Origin: JACVCK01 sp041940385
GTDB lineage: Bacteria; Planctomycetota; Phycisphaerae; Phycisphaerales; UBA1924
Reading direction: 5' to 3'
Length of the DNA stretch: 64,000 nucleotides
Assembly: GCA_041940385.1 (NCBI GenBank)
Contig: JBGTSD010000003.1
Coordinates: forward strand, 4,742-68,741
Shown: positions 9,802 to 20,478 of the stretch, in pieces
Numbering within the stretch: the stretch's first letter is position 1
How the letters are laid out: every line of letters begins with the position of its first letter
Made by a program: the position numbers and the translations under genes
Notes under the pieces: model-generated
The model's database searches: none
What the model was told of the DNA's origin: nothing
The model's input: only the letters and a program-made list of their open reading frames with translations

Positions 9802-11130
9802 TTGGGACTTGGAGCGTCTGGACGCGACAAGTCCTTTGTTTTTGGGGGTTTGCGAGGATTGCGAATCCGAGGGCTGTCCGGCGCTGTCGCGGCCGGTCTC
9901 GTTCTGGCTTCGGCAGGGCACTGCGCTTTTCGCTGAGCGCTCTTCGACGGGGCGCTGACTCGGGGATTCTTCGGGCACACCCTGGGTCACCCCGGCCATC
10001 CGGTCAAGGTGGGCGTCGTTGGTCTGGGCGTAGTGGTTCGCGGAGACCAGCGCGGCGTGGCCCATGGTCTTGGCGACGACATGGAGCGGGGCGACGTCGA
10101 GGAAGTCGGTCTCGGCGGCGCGGCGGAGTGCCTGCCAGAGATCCTCCCACGGCTCGACGCCGGACTTCTCGATGGCCTGACGCAGGCGGCGGCTGAAGTT
10201 GTTCTTGCTGAGCGTGATGACGCGGTCGTCTGCGGGGTCGTGCGCGGCGACGGCCTCGACGAGGAAGGGCAGCAGGTCCGTCGTGATCGGGACGACGCGC
10301 GTCGCCTTGTCGCGGCTGCCGCCTGCGCGGCGGTGGAGCTTGGGGGCGTAGACGGTCATGCGGCGGGCTTCGAGGTCGATGCCTGACCAGCGGAGGGCGT
10401 GGGTCTCGCTGGGGGTCCGTAGGCCGGCGAAGCGGGCGAGGGCAAAGAGGAGACGCATTTGCAGGTCCGGGAGCGCCTCGAGCACGCGGGCGGCGTCGTC
10501 GCGCGAGACGTAGCGGGAGCGGTCCGCGGCGATGGGGCCCTTCGGCAGACCGGCGAATGGGTTGGCGTCGATGACGCGGTCTTCAACGGCGTCGCGGAAG
10601 AGCTGGCTGGCGCCTCGGGTGAACCGGCGAACGGTCGCCTCGCTGAGACCCGTCTCGAGCATCTCGGCCCGCCAGCGCTTCGCGTCGGTGGCGGTGATGG
10701 AGCTGATGCCGCGGTCGGCTCCGAAGAACTTGACCATGCCGCGACGGACCTGGTCGAGGCCGTTCAGCGACGACGCCTTCAACTCCGGTCGACGGCGGTC
10801 GAGGTACTCATCCCAGCGGACGGCAAGCGCCTGCGACCTGGCGACGACGTCCGCGCGCTCCGGCGCGAGCTCGGCCTTGACCAAGCGGGCGTGCAGTTCG
10901 GGGGCGAGTCCGCTCAGCCATGCGGCGGTGTCGGTGTGGATGGAGGTGTTGGCCGCGCGGGCGCTGATGAGGCGCTCGATGTGGATCTTCGCGGTCTCGG
11001 CGGTCTGGCGGTCAACCTGACCGAGGAGCACGCGGCGCTTCTGGTGCGGCGGATGCGGATCACGGAAGTCGATCGCGCGCGACGGCTTCTTCTTCGCGCT
11101 TCTCGATTTGATGGTGAAGAGTGTCGCCAT
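9739..11130 (-). CDS. int: tyrosine recombinase / integrase of the element
   Basis: A site-specific recombinase of 463 residues with an N-terminal SAM-like core-binding domain (residues about 100-190) and a C-terminal catalytic domain. The first catalytic Arg is in FAGLRTPSE (near 238), the second in LRRAAETDF, the His in KTMGHAAL and the nucleophile Tyr in NHYAQTND (near 367). The start ATG at 11130 has GAGG about 9 bases upstream. The last 24 or so codons lie in the attL core and the tRNA gene, read antisense (WADSNRRPRVYE), and the stop is inside the tRNA. In the excised circle the same frame would continue from the core into 32847-32596, giving a 540-residue protein with a different C-terminus. 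It is the last gene of the leftward left-end group. Confidence 0.93.
   Translation of the reverse strand: MATLFTIKSRSAKKKPSRAIDFRDPHPPHQKRRVLLGQVDRQTAETAKIHIERLISARAANTSIHTDTAAWLSGLAPELHARLVKAELAPERADVVARSQALAVRWDEYLDRRRPELKASSLNGLDQVRRGMVKFFGADRGISSITATDAKRWRAEMLETGLSEATVRRFTRGASQLFRDAVEDRVIDANPFAGLPKGPIAADRSRYVSRDDAARVLEALPDLQMRLLFALARFAGLRTPSETHALRWSGIDLEARRMTVYAPKLHRRAGGSRDKATRVVPITTDLLPFLVEAVAAHDPADDRVITLSKNNFSRRLRQAIEKSGVEPWEDLWQALRRAAETDFLDVAPLHVVAKTMGHAALVSANHYAQTNDAHLDRMAGVTQGVPEESPSQRPVEERSAKSAVPCRSQNETGRDSAGQPSDSQSSQTPKNKGLVASRRSKSQWRWADSNRRPRVYESLALTS
9760..9810. repeat. attL: 51-bp attachment core overlapping the tRNA-Met 3' half
   Basis: Identical over 51 bases to 32848-32898. 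The base before the repeat differs (A here, C at the right end), as does the base after it (G here, T there). The core covers the tRNA from the anticodon loop to the discriminator plus nine bases beyond the gene. Confidence 0.95.
9917..9937. repeat. 21-bp direct repeat, left copy
   Basis: Starts GGCACTGCGC and is identical over 21 bases to 32741-32761, near the other end of the element. It lies 107 bp inside the left core. It encodes part of a SAKSAVP stretch of the integrase in the minus frame, and the right copy encodes the same peptide in the integrase tail. It may be an arm-type recombinase site or simply a repeated protein motif. Confidence 0.6.
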
Positions 11131-11360
11131 GTCGTGTCACCTCGGTCGGGATGATGCCATGCGCTTCGGTGGTTGTCGAGAACAACCCGGAGGATTTGTT
11201 CGGCGCGAAGGGGCGCGCGGTGTAATGCGTGCGAGGCGGCGAGCAAATAGTCGGAGCGATTCGGACGAGCGATCGTCATGTGTTGGCACCGCCCGGAATC
11301 GGGAGAGCGGGTCCCGGCTCGATGAACGTCGGTCCACCTCTTGGATTGTGGGCAGATGAT

Positions 11361-11888
11361 TCAGTCATGACCGCGTCCTCGAGGCCGCTGCACCTGAATG
11401 CATCGATATCCGCGCTTCGTGTACTCCGCCGCAACCTCCTCAGGCGTTGCGGCGTGTCCGCCGATCGACGTGTTCTTTCGCTCACGTTCTTCACGAAGGG
11501 CCTTTGCGAGCCCTTCTCCCTCGCCATCAACGAGCTTCTTGTGAATGAAGCCGCCCATACTCGAGATCCGCTTGCCGCCCGCTTTCAAATCAATGACTTC
11601 CAGCGCTACGGCCTCAACATGGTCGGCGGCAAACGCGAGCACAAGTTCGTCGGCGAAGCGGCCAAAGACCCTGGCCTTGGCCAATGCCTCGTAAGCGAGG
11701 CGCCGATCTGCATCAGATGTAGAACCCTGCTGCTGCTGCTGCTGCTGCTGGAGCTTAGCATCGATCTTCGACATGGCAATGACCTCCACCAGCGTGTCGC
11801 TGTGCGTCGTGACGGGGCGTTTCGGGAGCGCTTCCAAGATCCGAGTTTTGAAGGCTGTGTCAGCGGGGGCGAACGCGGCACTGTCCAT
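11361..11888 (-). CDS. hypothetical protein with a polyglutamine tract
   Basis: A 175-residue soluble protein with no recognised domain. It has an acidic N-terminus, an uninterrupted run of eight Gln near residues 47-54, a helical middle (RRLAYEALAKARVFGRFADE) and a basic C-terminus that may hold a small fold ('ATPEEVAAEYTKRGYRCIQV'). The ATG at 11888 lies inside the end of the excisionase-like gene (29-bp overlap); a downstream Met (MSKIDAKL, near residue 39) is an alternative start. It sits between the excisionase-like gene and the integrase, in the same direction, so it may belong to the mobility module, but nothing shows a function. Confidence 0.55.
   Translation of the reverse strand: MDSAAFAPADTAFKTRILEALPKRPVTTHSDTLVEVIAMSKIDAKLQQQQQQQQGSTSDADRRLAYEALAKARVFGRFADELVLAFAADHVEAVALEVIDLKAGGKRISSMGGFIHKKLVDGEGEGLAKALREERERKNTSIGGHAATPEEVAAEYTKRGYRCIQVQRPRGRGHD
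11727..11750. repeat. (CTG)8 trinucleotide repeat
   Basis: Eight perfect CTG units on the plus strand, read as CAG (Gln) codons in the hypothetical gene on the minus strand. Unit number changes would keep the frame and only alter the Gln run length. Confidence 0.95.
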
Positions 11889-12072
11889 CCTGCTTCAGGG
11901 CATTGATAAAGCGCTCCAACTCGGCCGCTTCGATCCTGGTAGATCGTCCGATCTGGACATACGCCAACCGCCCCGCCTCGATCTGCCTTTCGACCGTGCG
12001 AACGCTGACCGCTAGCTCCCGCGCGACCTCAGATTTCCGCAAGAGTCGATGCGGGCCGGTTTCCTTCGTCAT
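11860..12072 (-). CDS. excisionase-like helix-turn-helix protein (MerR/HTH_17 type)
   Basis: A 70-residue DNA-binding protein: HRLLRKSEVARELAVSVRTV is a winged-helix HTH, followed by the wing 'AYVQIGRSTRIEAAELERFI' typical of AlpA/excisionase-family proteins that bind element ends or regulate the integrase. The ATG at 12072 has GGGAG with a 7-base gap; a GTG/ATG further upstream would add 12 residues without family similarity. It lies upstream of and in line with the integrase, so a role in excision directionality or int regulation is likely but not shown. Confidence 0.75.
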   Translation of the reverse strand: MTKETGPHRLLRKSEVARELAVSVRTVERQIEAGRLAYVQIGRSTRIEAAELERFINALKQDGQCRVRPR

Positions 12073-12165
12073 ATGCGGACTCCCTTCGCGGGCCGGCGCG
12101 GCCCACATGGCACGAGGATGTCCGCGTCAAAAGCAAATTCAAGGGGCTTGCGCCCAGCCTTGCGC

Positions 12166-12942
12166 CTATTTGCGTTTGCTTGCGCCAGGCTGCGTCGCGG
12201 CCCGAGATTTCGCCTGCAGTTCAGGGAAGTCATCCGGCCAATGACGGAGGATGTCTGCGACGCAGTAGTGGGTCGTACCACCCTCGATTCGGCTGGCGAC
12301 CCGCTTGGTCCTACGGCCCTTGCCCGCCGCCATTCGAATCCTCGATTTGAGCTTGTCGTCCGCGCAAATCTGGTGAATCGGCCAGAACAACTCGCCGCTT
12401 GGGACGTTACGTGGGAATGATTCTGCCCTGCCGTACGTTCCGGTGGCGATCGAGAGCTTTCGCAGCCAAGCTGAAGCTTCGCCCGACAGCTTCGAGAGGC
12501 GACGGTGGATGTCGTGCCAGATACCGCCGGCATTGCGCTTCGCTGCGTGTCCATCCAACGCCTGCAGGTCCTCAGCCACGATGATCAGGAATTCTGCGAG
12601 ATCGTCTACGGGCTTCCTCGACTTCCCCCGCAGCAGGCAATCAGCGTCTCCGGCCTTGACGAGATCCTGAGCATCGATGGCCCGTTCGCGGGCGGTATTC
12701 GCGAGCGATCGCACGCTGTCGCAGAAGTCAAACATCAGCTGCGTCCGCTTCTGTGGCGGCATCCGATCAGCATCGGCCGTGAACGGCGGCGTGACGACGC
12801 CGGAGTGAGCTAAACCAGTCTGCATGAGCCGGGCAAGCGACTCGACGATGGAATCCAGCGCAGCGCTGATTCGCTCGCCGCTGCCGAGCGGCGCAGAAAT
12901 GCGTGAACCACGCGTGTGCGACTCTCCATGTCGATCGGTCAT
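12166..12942 (-). CDS. hypothetical protein, first gene of the leftward left-end group
   Basis: A 258-residue protein without signal peptide or membrane segment and without a family I recognise. The middle is helical and charged (FDFCDSVRSLANTARERAID, then DDLAEFLIIVAEDLQALDGH); the C-terminus is basic with 'THYCVADILRHWPDDF' and a Lys/Arg-rich end that may bind nucleic acid. The ATG at 12942 is decided by GGAGG with an 8-base gap; the frame stays open about 49 codons further upstream but without similar support. It precedes the excisionase-like gene by 93 bp in the same direction. Confidence 0.6.
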   Translation of the reverse strand: MTDRHGESHTRGSRISAPLGSGERISAALDSIVESLARLMQTGLAHSGVVTPPFTADADRMPPQKRTQLMFDFCDSVRSLANTARERAIDAQDLVKAGDADCLLRGKSRKPVDDLAEFLIIVAEDLQALDGHAAKRNAGGIWHDIHRRLSKLSGEASAWLRKLSIATGTYGRAESFPRNVPSGELFWPIHQICADDKLKSRIRMAAGKGRRTKRVASRIEGGTTHYCVADILRHWPDDFPELQAKSRAATQPGASKRK

Positions 12943-13326
12943 AGACGTTGCCTCCGTCCTTGCGATGCACCAATCCGCGCGGCATAAACGGCTAGTGCAG
13001 GAAGCCTCCGTTGGAGCGGCGGCAATCCGGCGCTCAAGAACATTACCGATGTCGCAGGGATCGCGAGATCTCTGTTCACGGCCCGACACGGCGCGCCACG
13101 GGAAGTCTTAGCCGGGGCCGTGCGCCGGTTCGGCGCGCCGAGATGCCGTGGATCGCAGCCACCCCCCGCCTGTATGTGCGCGAACCGAGCGGAACCGCCG
13201 GCCGCACCAGAATCGCGGGCAAGAAGTCTGGCGGTCGAGATGGAAGCCAACTACATTACGGCGGACTAGGGTGCCTGTGTGGGGTGTCCCCCTTCATGCC
13301 TGGCCGAGGACTGAAAGCCCTAGAGC
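12943..13326. promoter_or_regulatory. 384-bp gene-free region between the divergent left-end group and the helicase operon
   Basis: No convincing gene is seen here. As the space between the leftward integrase group and the rightward helicase-sigma-Mod-Res operon, it must hold the promoters of both unless transcription enters from outside. I could not pick out a clear -35/-10 pair. If the element's own sigma factor controls the operon, its site would be here. Confidence 0.4.
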
Positions 13327-16196
13327 GTGACTCTCTCCGATCACCAGGCGTGCTATTTCGCCCATGATCTGACTCGCCTTGGAGCGGTCGGAGACATCGA
13401 TCGTCTGAGCGCGACGTTATTCGATTCAAAGGTTGATCTGAATCCACACCAAGTCGAGGCTGCGCTCTTCGCCATTGCGAATCCGATGCAGCGAGGCGTC
13501 ATCCTAGCGGATGAGGTTGGCCTCGGAAAGACGATCGAGGCGGGGCTCGTGTTGTGTCAACGCTGGGCGGAGCGAAAGCGCCGTCTGATCGTGGTCTGCC
13601 CGGCTCACATTCGTAAACAGTGGCAGATGGAGCTCGCCGAGAAGTTCCAGCTGCCCTCGATTGTCCTCGACCGACGTATTTGGCGGCAGTTGCGCGACGA
13701 CGGCGCCGTCAATCCGTTTGACTCCGGTGTGATCTCCGTCATCTCCTACGGGTTCGCCGCTCGGATGAAGGACGATTTGCGTGCAACGCCGTTCGATCTC
13801 GTTGTATTCGACGAGGCGCACAAGCTTCGAAACGCTTACCAACCCAGCCGGAAGGGCGGCCAAGCGGTTCGCTGGGCCTTTGAGTTGCGTCAGAAGATCC
13901 TGCTCACTGCGACTCCGCTCCAGAACAGCCTCCTTGAGCTCTACGGGCTTGGTTGGCTCATCGATGACCACGTCTTCGGCGACAAGGGCGCCTTTCAGGC
14001 GAGGTATTGCAACGCTGGCGGGGACTTGGTCGGGCTCAAGGAACGGCTGGCGCAAGTCTGCAAGCGAACGCTTCGAAGGGAGTGTCCGTATGTCGCGTAC
14101 ACCAAGCGGCACGCGATTACGCACCCGTTCTCGCAAACGACCGAGGAGAAGTCGCTTCAGCGAGATGTCTTAGAGTTCATGCGGCGCGAGATCAGCTATT
14201 CGTTCCCGCAGCGGCAGCGCCATCTGATCGAGATCATTCTGTTCAAGACGCTCGCGTCCTCCCCGCAGGCATTGGCGAGCACCCTTCGCACGATGCGAAA
14301 ACGTGTGATCGGGATTCGTGATGGGCTATTGGATCAGGAGAATGACGGCCTGCTCGATGACCTCGAAGAGAATGAGGACTTCGATCTCGACGCGCTGGCA
14401 GAGCATCTGGACGCGGTCGAGGAGGGCGAGGAAGCAGGGGGGATTGGGCTTCAGGGTCGGCTCCTTGCCGAGGAGCTCAGCGTCCTTGATTCGCTCATCG
14501 CACGTGCTGACGGCATCGGTGGCGATAGCAAGTCCCGGGCTCTACTGACGGCGCTTGAGAACGCGTTCGAACGACTCGTTCAAGTCGGTGCAGCACGGAA
14601 GGCGCTTGTCTTTACGGAGAGTCGCAAGACTCAGGCGTTTCTAGCTTCGTATCTGGAGGCCAACGGATACGCTGGCAAGGTCGTTGTCTTCAACGGATCC
14701 AACAACCACCCGAGCGCGCAGCGGGCCTATGAACGATTCACGAAGAAGCACGCCGGCGGGGACCAGCTCACGGGATCCAAAGCGATCGACATGCGATCTG
14801 CGTTGATCGAGGAGTTCCGAGATCGAGGCGAGATTCTGCTTGCCACCGAGGCCGCGGCGGAGGGCGTGAACCTTCAGTTCTGCTCGCTGGTGGTCAACTA
14901 CGACCTTCCTTGGAATCCGCAACGCATCGAGCAGCGGATCGGGCGATGTCACCGGTATGGGCAACGACATGACGTCATCGTCGTCAACTTCCTCTCCCAC
15001 GACAATCTCGCGGACCGGCGGGTTCAGGAGTTGTTGCAACAGAAATTCAGCCTCTTCGATGGGCTCTTTGGCGCTAGCGACGAGGTGCTTGGCGCGATCG
15101 AGGATGGCGTGGATTTCGAGAAGCGTGTCCTAGCGATCCTCAAGAATTGCCGGACAGATCGAGAGATCGAGGCTGCGTTCGTCGAGCTTCAACGCGAGTT
15201 GGAAGAGACCATCAGCCAGCGGATGACGGAGGCGAAGCAACAGCTGTTCGATCACTTTGACGCGGACGTGCACGATCGACTTCGAATGCGTGGGGAGTCT
15301 GCGAGGGTCGCGCTCGACCGGCTCGGATCGCGATTCTGGCGACTCGCGACGTGGGCGCTCTCGGATCGGGTTCAGCTCGATCATGATCGACTCGAGTTCG
15401 TGCTCGGCGCAGCGCCTCAAGCCGGGATTCCGACGGGACGCTACCGGCTGATGACTGGAGCGGCAGCGGATGACGATGCCGCCGAACCAGAAGCCCATCT
15501 CCTTCGACTGAAGTCACCACTCGGCGAATGGATTCTTGAGACAGCGAAGCACGCGCCGACGCCGGCATGTACGGTTGAGTTCGACGTGTCCGGACATGGG
15601 CGCATCATCAGCTCGCTATCTCCGCTCGTGGGCAAGGCCGGCTGGCTTCGACTGGAGAAGCTGACGATCGAGTCTGACGAGCGAGAAGAGTTCCTTCTTT
15701 TCACGACCATCACCGATGATGGCGGCAACCTCGACCAGGACCAGTCGCAGCGACTCATGGAGGTCGAGGGCTCCGTCGTCAACGCCAGGGAGGTCGAGCC
15801 TGCGGCGTCTCTTCGAGCCCAACTGGACGCCGACTGCGATCGGCTTGTTCAGGCCACATTGGCACGCGCCACCGAGAACTTCAATTCCCGGTTCAGGCAG
15901 CTGCAGCAGCAGATCAATCAGTGGGCGGACGACAAGATCAAGGCCGCGGAGATGGAGCTGGATTCGATCAAGAAGCAGCTCCGTGCAATGCGTCGATCGG
16001 CAGAGCTTGCCGAGACGACGCAGATTCGGGCCGAGGCGGAGGAGGCGGTCGCCCAGCTGGAGCGCAAGCAGCGGCAACAGCGGAAGGCAATCTTCGAGCT
16101 GGAGGATGACTTGGAAGACCAGCGCAAGAAGCTCATCGGGGAGATCCGGGCTCGCGTCGAGCAGCGATCGTCCCACGAGCCGCTCTTCTTGCTGCG

Positions 16197-16212
<16 letters not shown>
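13327..16212 (+). CDS. SNF2/RapA-like helicase-family ATPase of a defence-like operon
   Basis: A 961-residue superfamily 2 ATPase expected to translocate on double-stranded DNA. Visible motifs are Walker A in ILADEVGLGKTIEAGLVL (residues about 58-74), the DEAH box in VVFDEAHKLRN (near 160), LLTATPLQN (motif III), LVFTESRKT and ATEAAAEGVNLQ in the second lobe, and motif VI 'QRIEQRIGRCHRYGQRHDV' (near 535-550). The last about 90 residues before the C-terminus are a long coiled coil. There is no nuclease domain that I can see. The start is a GTG at 13327 with only a weak AGAG upstream. Its end overlaps the sigma-factor gene. SNF2 helicases with RapA-like layout occur in DISARM (DrmD) and in helicase-methylase defence loci; which type this is closest to cannot be settled by eye. 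Confidence 0.9.
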
Positions 16213-17236
<1,024 letters not shown>

Positions 17237-17240
<4 letters not shown>

Positions 17241-20200
17241 CGACCGCTTCCGCCGAACCCAAGACGCCGAGCATCACCGAGTCCCGCTTCGACCTGCTGA
17301 AGGCGAAGCTGCGCGAGCTCTTCGAGCTGGACAAATCGGACCTGGACTTCGGCATCTATCGCATCATCAACGCGCGGAACAAGGAGATCACGGAGTTTCT
17401 CGACCGCCAGCTGCGGCAGGGGGTGGCGGAGACGCTGGCGGAGCATGGCGCAGGGGAGGCAGGGGCCGCCCAGGCGGAGCTGGACAAGGCCATTGCCCAA
17501 GCGAAGGAGCTGGGTGTCGATCCCGACACGTCGGAGAAGGTGAAGGCCTTACGGGCCAAGGTCGCCGCGGCGGGCGGTGGGGCGGCCGGCGAGATCGAGG
17601 CCGACGTCTACAACCACCTGCTCAACTTCTTCTCGCGGTACTACGAGGAGGGCGACTTCATCTCGAAGCGCCGGTACAAGGGCGACACGTACGCCATCCC
17701 GTACAGCGGCGAGGAGGTCACGCTCCACTGGGCGAACAAGGACCAGTACTACATCAAGTCGGGAGAGTGGCACCGGGACTACCGGTTCCGGATCGGCGAC
17801 CACTCCGTGCGCTTCAAGCTGGTCGAGGCGACGCAGGAGGTCGGGAACAACAAGGAGCGCGATGACGCGAAGCGGCGGTATGTCCTCGACGAGGAACAGC
17901 CCGTGGAGGCGAGCGAGCGCGAGCTGGTCCTGCGGTTTCAGTTCCGGGCGCCGACCGAGGGCGAGAAGGCCCGCGCGGGCGATGGCGCCGTTGCGATCTG
18001 GGGCGGGAAGTTCGCCGCGTCCACCAAGGGTGACGAGCGTGAGCAGTTCTGCGCGGACGCCGAGATGCGGGCAATGGAGGCTATGTCGGAAGTGTGGCGG
18101 AAGCGCGTCGATGCGACGGCCGCGACGGACGCGAAGCCGTCGCGCACGCTGCTTGGCAAACACCTGGACCAGTTCACGGCGCGGAACACGTTCGACTATT
18201 TCATCCACAAGGACCTGGGCGCATTCCTGCGGCGGGAGCTGGACTTTTACATCAAGAACGAGGTGGTGCGCCTCGACGACATCGACGCGGCGCCTCCGGA
18301 CCAACTCCTGCGGATGCAGGGCCGCGTCAAGGCCATCCGGCGCGTGGCGGGGCGCGTGATCGACCTGCTGGCGTCGATCGAAGACTTCCAGAAGAAGATG
18401 TGGCTCAAGAAGAAGTTTGTGTTGAACACGAACTGGCTGGTGACCATCGACCGCGTTCCGGCGAAGCTGCGCGATGTCGTCGCCACGAACAAGGCGCAGT
18501 GGGAGGAGTGGGAGCGGCTGGGGTTCAAGCCGGAGGAAACAGCTGACGGGCTGTTCCGGGGAGCGACGTGGGGGACTCGAGAATATCTGGACGTGTGCGA
18601 CAAACTGCCGCTAAATACTCGCCACTTTGGCGACGATTTCATCGCGGAGTTGTTGGCAACAGAATCACTTGCAACAAATGGGCTGTTTGATTCTCGACTC
18701 CTCGGCATCACCGCTCACGGCGAGAATTCACAAGTATTGCAGCTGCTTCAAGAGAGGTACAGAGAGCGGATACAGTGCGTCTATATCGACCCGCCGTACA
18801 ACTCTAACACTTCTGAGATTGCGTACAAAAATAGCTATAAGCACTCGTCTTGGTTAGCTCTGATGGACGGACGGCTGTCACTTAGCAGGCCGCTGTCCAC
18901 CGACGACGGATCGCATGTGATTGCAATCGATGAGAATGAACATGAAGTGTTAGGTCAGCTGCTGTCACAATGCTTTCCAAGTCACGAAAAGGTTGAAGTT
19001 GCCGTAATACATAATAAGAAAGGGATTCAAGGAAACTATTTTTCCTTCAATCATGAATACGCGTTCTTCTGCATTCCACCCAGTCTTCCGGAGACTAGGG
19101 GTCAGCCGGTTGCCGAGGACGAATGGGAGTACGCGAATCTTCGAAAGTGGGGCCGGGAGTCAGATCGCAAGAGCGCCCGAAACTGCTTCTACCTATCTAT
19201 GTGGAAAACGGGGAGATCGTGGGATTCGGCGACGTATGTGACGACGATGAACATCCAGCCAGTTCTAATGTTCGCAATGGTGCGTGTATTGCGGTCTATC
19301 CGATCGACAGCAAGGGGGTTGAGCGAAAATGGCGGTATGCGAGGGCGACCGTCGAGGGAATTCGCCAGCTACTGAAGGTGCACGTCACGACCAACGGCGA
19401 GATCCAGATTCAGAAGGCCGTTGCTGAGCGCGCGATTAAGACTGTGTGGGATGATCCTCGGTACATCGCGGGCGATTATGGGACAAAATGGCTGACCGAC
19501 CTTGGCTTGAAGGTCAGTGACGATATCTATCCTAAGTCATTGCATACGGTTGTCGACTCGATTGTCGCCGTGTCAGATACGCACGCGATCGTTCTCGACT
19601 ACTTTGCAGGATCGGGCACATCTGGGCATGCGGTCATACATCTAAATAGAAATGGTGCGGCGATGTCATTTGTGCTCGCTGAAATGGGATGGTATTACGA
19701 GAGTGTGTTGCGCCCGCGTGTTGCCAAGGTCATCTACAGCTCGGCGTGGAAGGATGGGCAGGCGCAAGCACACGATCAGGGTCTGTCGGCCCTCGTCAAG
19801 AGCTTTGCAGTTGAGTCGTACGAGGACGCGTTGAACAACCTGCCGGCACTAGCTAGTGATATGTTCGAAGGCTCGCCGAAGGAGAGGGTGGATGCACTGA
19901 TTCGCTATTCCCTCGACCTTGAGCTTGGTCCCCAGCTGCTCGATCTCAATGCATTCCTCGATCCGTGGTCCTGCACGATCCATGCCCAGCTAGCCGGGGA
20001 CGACGAAATCCGGCCGCAGCGTGTGGACCTGGTGGAGACCTTCAACTACCTCATAGGGCTCAAGGTCGGCGCCTACGGACCGATGGAGCGTTACGCCGCG
20101 GAATTCGAAAGGGCGGACCACGCCGATGGGCTGGGCCGACTGAAAGTGAGGGGTCGCCTGAACCGCGACGCGGACGGGCCGTTTGTCTTTCAACGGGTCG

Positions 20201-20478
20201 AGGGGGAGTTGAACGATGGCGCCGCGACGCGGGTTCTGGTGGTCTGGCGCAAGCTGACAAACGATCCTGAGAAGGATGCAGCGGTTCTCGAGGCATGGAT
20301 GGAGCGGCATCGCGAGAATACGAAGGAGCGGAGTGAGCACCGGGACTACCAAGTGATCTACATCAACGGACCGGTGACGCTGCCACAGCCGACGCAGGAA
20401 GTGCGGACGGTGTATCCGCTGGAGGAGACGTTCAAGGCGAAGATGTTCGAGGACTGCGACGGGGGCGTGGGTGGCTAA
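17237..20478 (+). pseudogene. type III-like adenine DNA methyltransferase (Mod), interrupted by a one-base frameshift
   Basis: A beta-class methyltransferase of Mod type, expected to methylate DNA adenine with S-adenosylmethionine and to pair with the following Res-like protein. The first frame (17237-19375) carries an N-terminal domain of about 500 residues (FDLLKAKLRELFELDKSDLD...) and the catalytic IDPPYNSNTS (D near 518). The second frame (open from before 19123 to 20478) carries the SAM-binding FAGSGTSGHAV and the C-terminal domain. At 19190-19194 the first frame reads CFY and the second continues PIYVENGEIVGFGDVCDDD; one missing C at about 19192 explains the shift. Restored, the protein would be about 1,080 residues. 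The break separates the two catalytic motifs, so it is either inactive, a sequencing error, or rescued by slippage. 18.6-19.7 kb is AT-richer than its flanks. Confidence 0.88.

Noticed and set aside
19123..20478. Separate gene for the second half of Mod, starting at the ATG at 19123
   Set aside because: Its first about 22 residues come from the wrong frame of the upstream Mod sequence; homologous sequence only begins at the frameshift point near 19192.
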